64,000 bases of DNA from Adiantum capillus-veneris (Eukaryota; Streptophyta; Polypodiopsida; Polypodiales; Pteridaceae). Below are positions 22,336-32,217 of the stretch, piece after piece. The DNA lies in the NCBI GenBank assembly GCA_014529385.2, contig CM043958.1:147619885-147683884 (forward strand), read 5' to 3'. The position numbers and the translations under genes are program-made. Numbering within the stretch: position 1 is the first letter of the stretch; the number at the start of each line of letters is the position of its first letter. The notes under the pieces are model-generated. The model saw only the letters and a list, made by a program, of their open reading frames with translations, was not told the DNA's origin and did no database searches.

Positions 22336-24345
22336 CTAGGTCAAAGCCTTGAAGAGTAGGCACGATGGGATTTGCTTTTAACTTATCCAACAGCTCACCT
22401 TGATCTTTCAATCTGACTTTCGCTTGTAGCACTTGCATGTTGGTAATGTCGAGTTGCATTTGCAACCACTGTGCATGTGCATTGGTATCCAGAATAGTAG
22501 AATCCATCTCTTTCGTCTTCCTTTCTTGCTCTTCTTTTGCAACTGTAAACTATCAACTGCTCCATTAGCTTGATCATTTTGGAGAGGTCTGCTTGTTGCT
22601 TTATGTTGGCCTCTTGGGGCCTTCGTGTCTCTACCTCTGATGTCCCATACAGAGCCTGTACTCCTCTAGAAATGCTTCTGCAACTTGTATTCTTCCTTCA
22701 AGTAATTGTTGATTAATTTTTGCAAGCTGGATTTGCTTTTGTCAAATGATATACTTCACTCTTTAGCTTCTTCAATATCTGATGTGTGTACTCCTTGATC
22801 TCTTCGGAGCCCTATGTTCTAGATGTGGAAGCTTCTTCATGTTTTTCATCTTTATCTTTAGCTATTTCTTCTAGTGTTTTCTCTGTTGTTGGCTGAGTAC
22901 TTTGTCTAGCTTCAACCTCTTTTCATGTCTATTCTGATTCATTTGGTCGTTCTTCAAGAAGTTTTGTTTCAACTTCTAACTCTGTCGTTGCTTGGCCGTC
23001 TTGAGCTATTTCTTGTGTCATGATGGTTTCTTCTTGATCCACTAGTTCAGGCTCTTGATACTTTTCCGCGGTTGTTTCTTCATGTGTTTGTTCCTGATGA
23101 ATTGTTGAAGGAGAATTTGCGGTTTCTTGAGGTGAAGGAACATTGGCGGTTCCTGCTCATCCTTCCTCACATTCTTTCTCTTTCTTACCGTAAGGTTGTT
23201 CGAGGTATGAATGGGGATCGTGGCCAGAATGATACATGGACTCTTTGTCATAGCTTGGATGGGTTTGGCTTCTAAAATCCTTTGAAATCGCCTATTAAAC
23301 CTCTTTCCCTCTCAAAGGCATCTCTTTCTCTTTCTAAACGGGTTGCTCTTGGTGCTGGTTCCTCAATAATGACATGTGCCGACGCTTTTCTTCTTTTTGC
23401 AGCAAGTTTTTCCATTTCATGTTTGCCTTTGGCCATCCTCTTCTTTTCTTCCTCTATTTTTGAGGGCTTTGATGCACTTTATGAAACTTTGTCCTCTTTG
23501 GATTCACTTCTTTGCCCCTCATCACTTTCTTCACTCTCTCTTTTAGAAGTTAAAACTTTGATCATCTCAGTTGAAGTGTTGGTGCCTCCGATTCTTCCTC
23601 CTCCTCCTCATTTTTTACTCTAGTGATTAGCCATGTATTCTGGTCGGGAACAGTTGGTAGGTTGTCTGCCATTCCCATTGCATTATAGGAGATTCGCGTA
23701 AGGACTTCTGAGGCTCCAAAGTATTTGATGCCCATGAATTTCCTTGTACTCTTGAGTACGTTGAGCACATATTGGGCATGGTCAAGTGGCATTGATAACT
23801 TGGTTTTCAAGACTGTAGAAAAAGCCGATGCAACTGCATGATTTGGAATTGTATACCTACTAGACTTCTTTGCCGTAAAGTGGAAATGCTGGGTGAATAG
23901 GCGCACAGGATCTGCAGTTGGCTTATGAATCATATCAGAAACGTAGTTGTCGACATGTTCCTTGCAAATACTCTCGTTCTCTTCTTTTCTCTTGACCTCA
24001 GTGATTCACCTTTCATTGACAGCTTCAAGGCTTCTGCAATGATCTCTCTAGTAATCTGGAGCCTGCAGGATCTGAGAGCTTGGCTGTGCCATCTTCTTGA
24101 ATGGAGCTTTGGAGTTTGTATGCTCTTTGGAAATCCACCCCACATGACGCCAATTCATAATAGTCCAGTAATCCTTGCCACCTGTTTGCTTCTGTCAAAG
24201 TTGATTCCTTTGCCACATCATAAATCTCATGAGGAATTAGATGCATTTCCACTGACTTGCTATTTGTTGTCATAAATTTCTTGTAAAAAATAATGACATG
24301 GTGCTTTTCTAACAGCTCTTCTCCTACAGAAGTATTCTTGGCCAC
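22250..24345 (-). pseudogene. Antisense protein-coding region of unknown function in the Tat-like element
   Basis: Reading right to left on the minus strand, three overlapping frames make one coherent protein: 24345-24025, then 24145-23930, then 23933-23562, followed by Lys/Glu-rich charged sequence to 22250. The first two thirds look globular (KFMTTNSKSVEMHLIPHEIYD; WQGLLDYYEL; LTRISYNAMG) and end in an acidic NEEEEEES run. The tail looks coiled-coil. I do not recognise the family. Tat-lineage elements are known to carry extra sense or antisense ORFs around pol, which fits the position. The frames are broken by at least two frameshifts. Confidence 0.55.
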
Positions 24346-24890
24346 CCCAATAGATTCCTCCTATAGCTGATAGGGGGGAATCTCATGTAGTCTTTGCTTC
24401 ATTGGTTTCTTTTTTATTGAGGTTGGTGAACTTTGCATTGAACCTGGGTGCAAGCATACAAAAATCCACGATTAGGTGAATTTCAGAGTCTTCAATACGG
24501 CATTTTGCCACATTTGACTTGTAATTGATCATTTTGAAGTCCAAAGCCAAAATACTATTACGAAAAGCTATAGAAACAAATTGTGGACATTGCAAAACAA
24601 CTTGGAATAAAAAATTTATGCAGAGCTATTATAGCTAGATCACCATTTGGGCTTCAATTGTGAACTTTACTTGTGCACTTGGATTGTAGGCATTGGATAT
24701 TGATAAGATTTCAGTTTTGGAAGTATTTGGATACAAAAACACCAACTTTTGACCAATTCTTGGCTAGAAGGCTTCTGAAATTGATAAATTGATGATACGC
24801 AATCTTGAAATGTCCATTCAGGCTAGTAAGAGTGTGCCCAAGCTAGTGATGACCAAAATCTGTGCATTTAAATCATTCTTTAACCCACAA
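24346..24890. other. Unassigned AT-rich interval
   Basis: No gene or repeat recognised. Probably non-coding 3' sequence of the Tat-like element. Confidence 0.4.
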
Positions 24891-24910
24891 CTATTAATCA
24901 CGATTAATAG
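24891..24910. repeat. Palindrome related to those in the leader
   Basis: CTATTAATC, AC, GATTAATAG: the same arms as 10449-10470 with a different 2-base centre, 14 kb away. Confidence 0.85.
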
Positions 24911-24921
24911 CCATAAATCCA

Positions 24922-24991
24922 TTCCTCAACTGTTGTCATGTTCTCTAATTCTCTCTCTTGCAAAAGTACTATTCATGCTAAGTTAATTAAG
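24922..24991 (+). repeat. Chromovirus LTR fragment G, left part
   Basis: Matches the last part of the element E LTR (TTGTCATGTTCTCTAA, CTCTTGCAAAAGTACT) in plus orientation. It is split from 29469-29600 by element B. Confidence 0.8.
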
Positions 24992-26197
24992 TGTAACATT
25001 TAATGGCCTAGTAACTTGTGTGTAGCGGAAAATAACATGAACACAGTGAGCATTTCATTAGAATAGATTCCTAATGAGCATAGCAAGAGTGCTTGAATGG
25101 AGAGAGAGCAACAAAAAGCATAACACCTAGTTAGATAGGCATGAACAATACTTCAAAAGAGAGAGAAATTAAGCTATTGACAACAGTTGAGGACCGGATT
25201 TACATGGAGCCGGCGGTCCCCCCTCCAAAAGGCTTTGTATTATAGGTTTCCCCCATCAAGGGAGACATTTTACAATACAATACTTTGTGTTCCTTCAATA
25301 ACTTGATGGTGCAATGAAGATGGAAGCTTCAAGCACCATGCACACACTTATAAAACACAACATCAATTCCCTCACGGTCTCAGACCCAAGACCTCACACA
25401 CCTTCGAAGATGGTGAGAGCTAGCGGGGTATGAGAGTAGATTGAGAGGAAGAAGGTTAGTCTTACAAGAAAGAAGTATATCTCCTCACATAATCACTCAT
25501 AATAGCTTAGAATAGCTTAGTACTTAGCATGGTAGAGGAGATGAGCATGCATTGAATCTTGGCTCTTGGTTGGATTTGCATCACAAAGCCAAGAGTTGCT
25601 GGTGTAGCCCTCCCTTCTCACAAGCTTGGAGTAGATGATGAGCTTTCCATTAAAGCTTGAGAAGGAGAGAGAGAGCCTTCTTGCTTCACACATGAGATTG
25701 TGTGAGTGCGTGTGTGATAATGCCTTGCCAAAATCAGCCCCCTCTCTCTTGGTCGACCCCTCTTGGACTTTACTCATGTTGGCACCCCATTGGACCCTGC
25801 AAAGCTTAGCCAATCATAATTGAGAAGCATACGTGATAGCCTTTTGACATGTGTCCCCCTTTCCCCTATTGTGAAATCTTTAGGTATTTAACTAATGCAA
25901 TTAAACTCTCATTGGATCCCTTTGACTTCTGGCCAATAGGAATCAGGCAAGCCATTGGGTTGTTGAATGCTCATTGGACCCCTTGGGAGATTGTCCAGTA
26001 GTCTTCTAGAGAGCTTAATTCCTATTGGTTCTTTTATCAAGTGTTTTAAAATGTATTAAACTAAATGTACTCTAGCCTAATTCTCATTGGTCCACCTCTA
26101 TGGCCATCCAATAGGATTTGAGTTCACCTTGGGGGCAACTGGGCTAGGGAGCTGACATGTGTCCCCTATTCCCTTTGTGTAAAGGGCTTGCAAGAGA

Positions 26198-26263
<66 letters not shown>

Positions 26264-26654
26264 ATGTGTGTGTGTGTGTTTCTCTCTCATCCCCTACTAA
26301 AAGGGATCGCCCCCTCCTATGTAGGGATCTAGGAAGACTTTGTGTACACTTACAAAGCATCCAATATCCCTAAGGTTTGACCATTGGACTTTACATTGAA
26401 TTTTGGAACCTTAGCATTTTGGAAGTCTTAATGGGTTGAACCTTAGGGTCTTTGAAGCCCATTGTTGCACATTGCTCTTTTGCAGATGGCCCCCCCTTTG
26501 GATCCCTATTTTCCCTCTTTTGGATCCCTACTGTGGCCGGTATGCCAACTTAACCAATATTGTAGCTTTTTCTCCCCTAGTACTTCCCCATATTAAATAA
26601 TCAGTTTAACATGAGAAAACCATTCAGGAGAATTAGATATTAGTTATTATGACA
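24992..26654 (-). repeat. 3' LTR of element B
   Basis: 1663 bases, TGTAAC...TGACA on the plus strand, collinear with LTR A. A long GT microsatellite (26199-26280) replaces the short TG run of LTR A. Confidence 0.93.
26199..26280. repeat. (TG)n microsatellite within LTR B
   Basis: About 80 bases of TG with one GCATG interruption near 26262. Confidence 0.97.
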
Positions 26655-26667
26655 TTACCTCTCTCTT
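26655..26667 (-). other. Polypurine tract of element B
   Basis: AAGAGAGAGGTAA on the minus strand directly before the LTR's TGTCATAA. The same tract occurs in element E at 41269-41281. Confidence 0.88.
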
Positions 26668-27012
26668 GAAATCATAGTTGTCCTCGACTATGGGGTTAGA
26701 TAAGATAAAGCATATTCATTAGTCCTTGTTCTAGCAGGTAGAAGATCCCTATCTTACCCTACGACATCGTTCCAGAATGGATGACTAATTCATTTAGCGC
26801 TTGAGAGCCTAAGCTGCCGCAAGCATGTCTGCGCATTAGTCCTATCAAACTTCCATAGTAGAGTGACAAGATCTGCTAGGTGTTTGGGAGACGTCGTATC
26901 CACTAAGCATGCATACTACTTAACATTTGTGCACAATAAAGAAAAAGAGAGTCTTATAAGACAAAAACTTTGTTCATTTTAAACATTTGTACATTTTCTT
27001 ACTCTAGGGAAG
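26668..27012 (-). other. 3' untranslated region of element B
   Basis: Between the polypurine tract and the pol stop region. No gene; similar to 40923-41268 of element E in reverse orientation. Confidence 0.75.
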
Positions 27013-29227
27013 CATTGTAAGCATTGACAAGGTTTAGGTTATCCTTTAATTGTATGCCTTGCATCCATCTAGAATCTTTAAAAGGATAGTTCTTAAACTT
27101 AATAAGATATCATCGGATAATCTTACCGCCTCTCAATACCTTGTTTTCATGTCGGAGAATGGACTTGGGCTGCAGCACCTCTTCTTGGTCCTCAATCTCC
27201 GGTGGGTCTTCAATAGTTGGTTCTTGAGGTGGCTCTCTTTTGTAAGGCTTTAGAAGGCTCACATGAAAAGCATTGTGTATGAGCCAATGATTGGGCAACT
27301 TAAGTTGATAGGCCATCTCATTGATTGGTCTAAGAATCTGGAAGGGACCATAGTACCTTTTTGCTAACTTAGCATAGTACTTTTGGTGTCCCGTAGGATT
27401 CTTGCCCGTCGTGTGCCTTAATCGAGCCTTGGGAAATTTAAGCAAGACCCAATCATTTTCTTTAAAGGCTTGGGCTCTTCTGTGCTTATCAACAGCAGCC
27501 TTTTGCCTCTGCTGTGAGATAGAGATAGCATCCTTAATCTTTTGGAAAGATTCTTGTAGGTCTCGGCTATACTCATTTGCAGCAAATATCTTCCCGTATA
27601 CCGTAAGTAGTAGGGGACTTTTTTATCTTCCCTCAATTACCTCAAAAGGTTCTTTTCTTATGGAGGTATGTACAGTATTATTGTAGGTATACTCCACGTA
27701 AGTACTTCTCCCATTGGGACCTTTGATCTACTTCCGTTACACAGGCTTTTAGTAGATCAAGAATTGTTAGGTTAGCTATTTCCCTTTGGCCATCCATTTG
27801 CGGATGATAGGCCGAAGAGAAGTTTAGCCTTGTACGTGAATTCTCTAAGAGACCCTTCCAAAATTACTGGTCATTCTAGGATCTCTATCTGACACTATGG
27901 ACATCGGCAAGCCATGGTACTTGAAGATTTGTGAGATGAAGAGGGTTGCCATTTGATGGGCTTTGATAGTCTTTTTGGCAGTTATGAAATGAGCTTGTTT
28001 GTTGAACCTGTCTACTATCGTCCATATTCCTGTATTCCCATGGATAGACTTAGGCAATCCAAAGATAAAATCCATGGATATGCTCTCCCATGGTGAATTT
28101 GGGATTGGCAATGTTTGAAACAATCCAGGTTGCTTCCCTCTATCAAACTTCGCCTTTTGGTATACCACACATTTAGAAACATACTCTTGTATGTTTTCTT
28201 TCATGGCAGGCTGATAGAAATATGTTTCAATCCCTTTTAGGGTAGACTGAATCCCTCTATGCCCCACATAAGGAGGAGCATGAGATTCATACATTACTTT
28301 CTCACGTAGTGAGTTAGTAATGCATAGTCTATTGCCATAGAGAAGATAACCATCTTGTAAAGTAAATGGCTCGTGTTTCTTCCCTAATGCAAGGGCTGAA
28401 ATCACATCTCTATAATCGGGATCAATAGCATACTCATCTATCATAGAAGATAGATCACTGCAAGTTGATATGGAAACTGCATTCACTCTCGACCGTCTTG
28501 AGAGTGCATCGGCTACTTGATTATGCTTGCCATCAATGTGAGCAATATGAAAATGAAATTGCGAAAGGAAATTTGCCCACCTCATTTGTTTGTCGGAGAG
28601 TTTGGTCTGCGTCATGAAGTACTTAAAGCTTTGGTGATCTGTCCGTAGAATGAAAGGAGTCCCTAGTAAGTAGTGCTTCCACGAGTCTAAGGCATGTAGA
28701 ACTGCGAGGAGTTCCTTTTCATATATGCCTAGAGCTTGCTCAACAGGGTTGAGCCTTCGACTTTCATAGGCTATGGCGTGCCCTTCTTGGAGCAAAACAG
28801 CTCCAAGGCAATCACCACAAGCGTCACATTGGACCTCAAATGGCTTTGAGAGATCTGGCAGTGTAAGTAGAGGTTGAGAGATAAGATTTTCTTTAAGCTT
28901 TTCAAAAGCATTGTTCTCCTTGGCAGACCATGTATACCTAACGTTTTTCTTTGTTAGGTCATGTAATGGTCCCGCGATTTGTGAGAACTTTTCTATGAAG
29001 CGTCTATAATATGCACACATACCTATAAAGCTTCTTAGTTCATGAAGATTCCTTGGATTAGGCCATCCTTTTATTACCTCTAGCTTTGATGATCCATTTG
29101 GATGCCATCTTGAGAGATAATATGACCTAAATACTGAATCTCTTGTAAAAAAAACTCACTTTTCTTTCGATTAATATATAGTTTATTCTCTCGTAAGACT
29201 TGAAATATTACCTGGAGGTGTTGCTTA
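27013..29227 (-). pseudogene. pol: Element B pol relic (RT C-terminal part, RNase H, integrase, chromodomain)
   Basis: Minus strand. The 391-residue frame 27845-29020 covers the RT connection (MCAYYRRFIEKFSQIAGPL), RNase H (DACGDCLGAVLLQ, TDHQSFKYF) and integrase through SDRDPRMTSNF. After frameshifts near 27640-27845, the C-terminal frame 27110-27445 carries the GPY-type segment (YYGPFQIL) and the start of a chromodomain ([16 protein letters not shown]) that continues towards 27013. The RT catalytic core is absent because of the deletion at 29227/29228. One zinc-region Cys is changed (CVVYQ instead of CVVCQ). Confidence 0.9.
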
Positions 29228-29468
29228 GCATTTTGAAAGTCTTAATGGGCTGAACCTTAGGATATTTGAAGCCCATTCTTGCACATTGCTCTTTTGCAGA
29301 TGGCCCCCCCTTTGGATCCCTATTTTCCCACCTTTGGATCCCTACTGTGGCCGGTCTGCCAGCTTAACCAATATTGTAGCTTTTTATCCCTTGGTACTTC
29401 CCCATATTAAATGCTCAGTTTAACATGAGAAAAGCATTTAGGAGAATTAGATATTAGTTATTATGACA
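29228..29468 (-). repeat. Truncated 5' LTR of element B
   Basis: About 241 bases matching 26411-26654, ending TGACA. It joins directly to RT sequence at 29227. Confidence 0.92.
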
Positions 29469-29600
29469 ATTAAGTATAATGGTTATGTTGCTACCGCTAA
29501 TTAAGTTCACCCTCTATGTTCTCAAAGTAGTCTCATGAAAATGTTCACTCTAATTCTCTTAATTTTGCTATCCTCAAAGTTCATAGGCCATTTCATTACA
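29469..29600 (+). repeat. Chromovirus LTR fragment G, right part
   Basis: Continues fragment 24922-24991 to a CATTTCATTACA end. Past it there is no primer site, so this was a solo or 3' LTR end, not a 5' LTR. Confidence 0.75.
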
Positions 29601-30334
29601 AGCTATATTTATATGATCACATGCTTACCCTGATATTTCTTTTTGGATTGCAATAGGTATAGTCAACCACTAGCTCTGCATTTGTTATCACTCTTCATTC
29701 ACGTAAGAAAGACTCCTCTTGCAAAGGGAGCTACACAAACACAAGGGGAAGCATTAACTCATTATTTAAAAATGTATTTACTTACAACCTACCAGCACCA
29801 TACCTTCACATTTTAGATATGCATGTCATCCATGAGCTTTGTGATGATGAGAGGACATTGCTTAATTGCCTCTATCATTATATTAACAAAAATCCAAAGC
29901 ATTGGCTTAACCAAAGACCAAATAACTAAAAGTGGGAGCATTGGCTAAGCTACTCAACGATTACAGGTATAGCCTAGCCATTCCATGGTGGCCCTCAAGG
30001 GATTTCAATATGAAATATGTCCTACCATTGATATCAATTGCAATAAGACTCCAGTGTGAGTTGTGGGGCAAGACCATTAGACATTGTCAAAAACCTCAAA
30101 GATTAAACCCTCATATTGAACTAGGTTTGCAGAAAAAACATACCTCTCATGATAGGGGTAGAGAAGGAGCTCACAAGTCTCAAAATCAATACTAGCTAGC
30201 CAATTCCTTATGTCAGATCAGGTCTTAAAAAGTGAGAGATGGTTGGATCAACCACCTCCCCTTTATGTTGGACATCTAACTTATAATCATGCATCAATAG
30301 TGTACAAAAAAATACAGAGAACAATTATTAATTG
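29601..30334. other. Unassigned interval
   Basis: No recognised gene. One 87-residue open frame (29932-30195, plus) has no identifiable domain and is probably chance. Confidence 0.4.
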
Positions 30335-30730
30335 TCAATAATCTACAAACAAACACAAATAATAGTTTGATGGGAAGGAAAAGCTCAAAGATGCCAGGAT
30401 GATAGAGTCATTGATCTCTTTTTTCCAATCTTTAAGAATGTCAACAGACACGACATCTAGGGAAATATAATATTTCCATTGAAGAAGGTCATCTTCTAAG
30501 AAGGCAGCCACCCTGAAGCCATTGGGATTGACACTTCTCAACAATGAACGGATTTGAGCTTCAATCTCCCTAAGCTCCTTTGTTTCTAGCTCTTTCCTAT
30601 CAACTTTCATCTCCTCACCTTCTTCCACAACATCCTCCTCCTCTATGATCTTTTCTTTTGCCTTTCTCAATGGGGGTATGTTGAGGATGTTGGAAGGTTT
30701 TCTTATCCTAAAGAGGTATTGGTTCAACAA
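30335..30730 (-). CDS. Unknown 131-residue frame downstream of the histone relic
   Basis: Minus strand, overlapping the end of the H3-like relic by about 20 bases. It has a basic start (PLRKAKEK), a strongly acidic stretch (IIEEEDVVEEGEE), a likely helix (RKELETKELREIEAQIRSLL) and then FLEDDLLQWKYYISLDVV. I do not recognise it. It could be the 3' part of the same captured transcript or an unrelated open frame. The first codon is not an ATG. Confidence 0.3.
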   Translation of the reverse strand: MLNQYLFRIRKPSNILNIPPLRKAKEKIIEEEDVVEEGEEMKVDRKELETKELREIEAQIRSLLRSVNPNGFRVAAFLEDDLLQWKYYISLDVVSVDILKDWKKEINDSIILASLSFSFPSNYYLCLFVDY

Positions 30731-31201
30731 TTTTGTTGAATCTATACCTTAATCTCCTCAAGATAATCATATCTTTGTTCATAAGGGTGACCCTGTGAGA
30801 GTGGGCTACACATATGTATGCATCTTGGTAAACATTCTTCAGCAACCTCTTGCATGCATGCCAAGGTACCTCTTGTCCACCTCATATCAATCTTAAAATG
30901 CTTGACTACTTGACTACAAAGCCTTTGAAAAGGTAGCTTAGGAATTGCAACTGTAAGGGCCTTCTATGCGCTCTTTATCTCCCTTACACATCTCACCTTC
31001 TGAGAAAATCTCCTTTTCTTTGCATGTGGGGCTTCATATCAACTCCCTTTTTGGTTGGTTGCTTTGAGGATGTAGCACCTTTATCTCCCTTTGAGCTCTC
31101 ACCTTTATCTTTTGGTTTGATATCTTGAGGTGTTCCTTTGACATCTCCTAGTTTGACATATTCTTTATGGACCTTCCTTGCATTTTGTTGGTCCTTGCCA
31201 T
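30708..31201 (-). pseudogene. Histone H3 relic with CENH3-like features
   Basis: Starts at ATG 31201 with MARTNK, then after a small frameshift ARKVHK, echoing the H3 start MARTKQTARKS. A Lys-rich tail of about 75 residues follows, longer than the H3 tail. KPHMQRK and, after a second shift, VREIKSA match the H3 KPH...LREI region. KLPFQRL (30919-30939) is identical to the H3 alpha-1 signature. Helix 2 reads RWTRGTLACMQEVAEE. After a third shift come QDAYICVAHSHRVTLMNKD (RVTL at 30783-30794) and RRLRY. The Trp before helix 2, the DAY and the RVTL are typical of CENP-A/CENH3 rather than canonical H3. There is a TAG at 30964-30966 and a terminal TAG at 30708-30710. No intron is visible, which suggests a retrocopy. 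Confidence 0.8.
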
Positions 31202-31295
31202 AACTAGAGCTCACACTTAAAAAATAAGAGAAAATATAGCACAACACTATATTCAAGTATAAGCTTCAATGAATTAAAAATTTCAAAAGTAACTA

Positions 31296-31368
31296 GTGTC
31301 TCCCTTGTGACAAAAATAGAGTAGTCAAAAGCTTGTTCGACTACTCTATTTTTGTGCAAGAAGGACAC
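31296..31368. repeat. Inverted repeat 1 of a four-member cluster
   Basis: Arms 31296-31326 and 31339-31368 around a 12-base loop. The inner 15 bases (AAAAATAGAGTAGTC) are perfectly paired; the outer part carries GTGTCTCCCTTGTG against CAAGAAGGACAC. Confidence 0.93.
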
Positions 31369-31389
31369 GAGTTTTTTTTTAAAAAAATG

Positions 31390-31420
31390 TGTCCCCCTTG
31401 TGCATTGTGCAAGAGGGACA
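31390..31420. repeat. Inverted repeat 2 of the cluster
   Basis: Arms 31390-31404 and 31406-31420 with 12 of 15 bases pairing and almost no loop. Core TGTCCCCCTTG. Confidence 0.8.
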
Positions 31421-31475
31421 TAAGTTTAAAACATTTTGCAAAGAAATATGTGCAAAGGATTTGTGAGAAAAATGA

Positions 31476-31554
31476 AGATGTGTCTCCCTTGCACGAAGTA
31501 TGACTAGTCGGAGACTAGTCGACTACTCAATTTTCGTGCAAGGGAGACACATCT
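31476..31554. repeat. Inverted repeat 3 of the cluster (22-bp perfect arms)
   Basis: Arms 31476-31497 and 31533-31554 are exact reverse complements; core TGTCTCCCTTGCACGAA. The 35-base loop contains two GACTAGTC boxes and GACTACTC, which also occurs in repeat 1. Confidence 0.96.
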
Positions 31555-31568
31555 TATAAGTCCAAAAA

Positions 31569-32081
31569 CTTATAGAAGAGCTATGTAGATATTGAATAGT
31601 AGTTACTTCCAATGTAGAATATCCACTTCAAATCGATCTTCTGAAGCATATTGGAACGAATATGTGGTTGAGAATTGTGTATTATTTAAAAAAGTAGAAG
31701 AAATGATGTGGAGAGTAAGAAGGAGTTGCTTAAAGGAAATCTCCAAAAGAAAATAGCTAGAAAATGTTGTTTGGGTGGGACCCCTTTTATACATAGTAGT
31801 GCACAATTATCTAAGCCAAATTTGATTTGGCACAAATTACAATGCATGGTTTTGACCGTTTTGTATGGATTTGACCGTTGTGCACAAATATCGAGTCATA
31901 ATTGACATACTATATATAGCTCAAAATTTCTATAAATCTCATTTTTACTCAATATTTCTATTCTGCTAAATTTTTTGAGTGAGACTCACAGCCCAAAATG
32001 ATGCTTAGAAAGCACACATGTGCGTTTTTCCTTTAGTTTTTTTTTTTAAGCCGTTTTTTTCCAATGAATTTTTCTTCAAAG
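31569..32081. other. Unassigned AT-rich interval inside the inverted-repeat cluster
   Basis: No gene seen. Possible spacer between inverted repeats 3 and 4. Confidence 0.5.
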
Positions 32082-32159
32082 ATGGGTCCTCCTTACACAA
32101 TTTTCTAAGGGTAGAATAATCCTTCGACTCCCAAAAAAAAAAGCGCAAGGAGGACACAT
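32082..32159. repeat. Inverted repeat 4 of the cluster
   Basis: Arms 32082-32098 and 32143-32159, core TCCTCCTT against AAGGAGGA, 44-base loop with an A10 run. Confidence 0.85.
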
Positions 32160-32217
32160 GTTAGAGTATAAAATTTTGATCGAGTTTTTTGGCCTATGTC
32201 ATCCTTGCATGAGTTCT

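Larger units (their letters stand above)
24986..29474 (-). mobile_element. Ty3 chromovirus element B, internally deleted, with flanks
   Basis: Body 24992-29468, minus strand. It has a complete 3' LTR (24992-26654), polypurine tract, integrase/RNase H/RT remains and only about 240 bases of the 5' LTR (29228-29468). The primer site, gag, protease and the first half of RT are gone. The body is flanked by ATTAAG on both sides (24986-24991 and 29469-29474), consistent with a 5-6 bp target duplication, and sits within LTR fragment G. Confidence 0.9.

Noticed and set aside
26166-26373. Frames of Thr-His or Val-Cys repeats on both strands
   Set aside because: Produced by the TG microsatellite in LTR B.
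31296-31554. CRISPR-like array of spaced repeats
   Set aside because: The repeats are inverted, unequal in length and spacing, and the window is clearly plant nuclear DNA.
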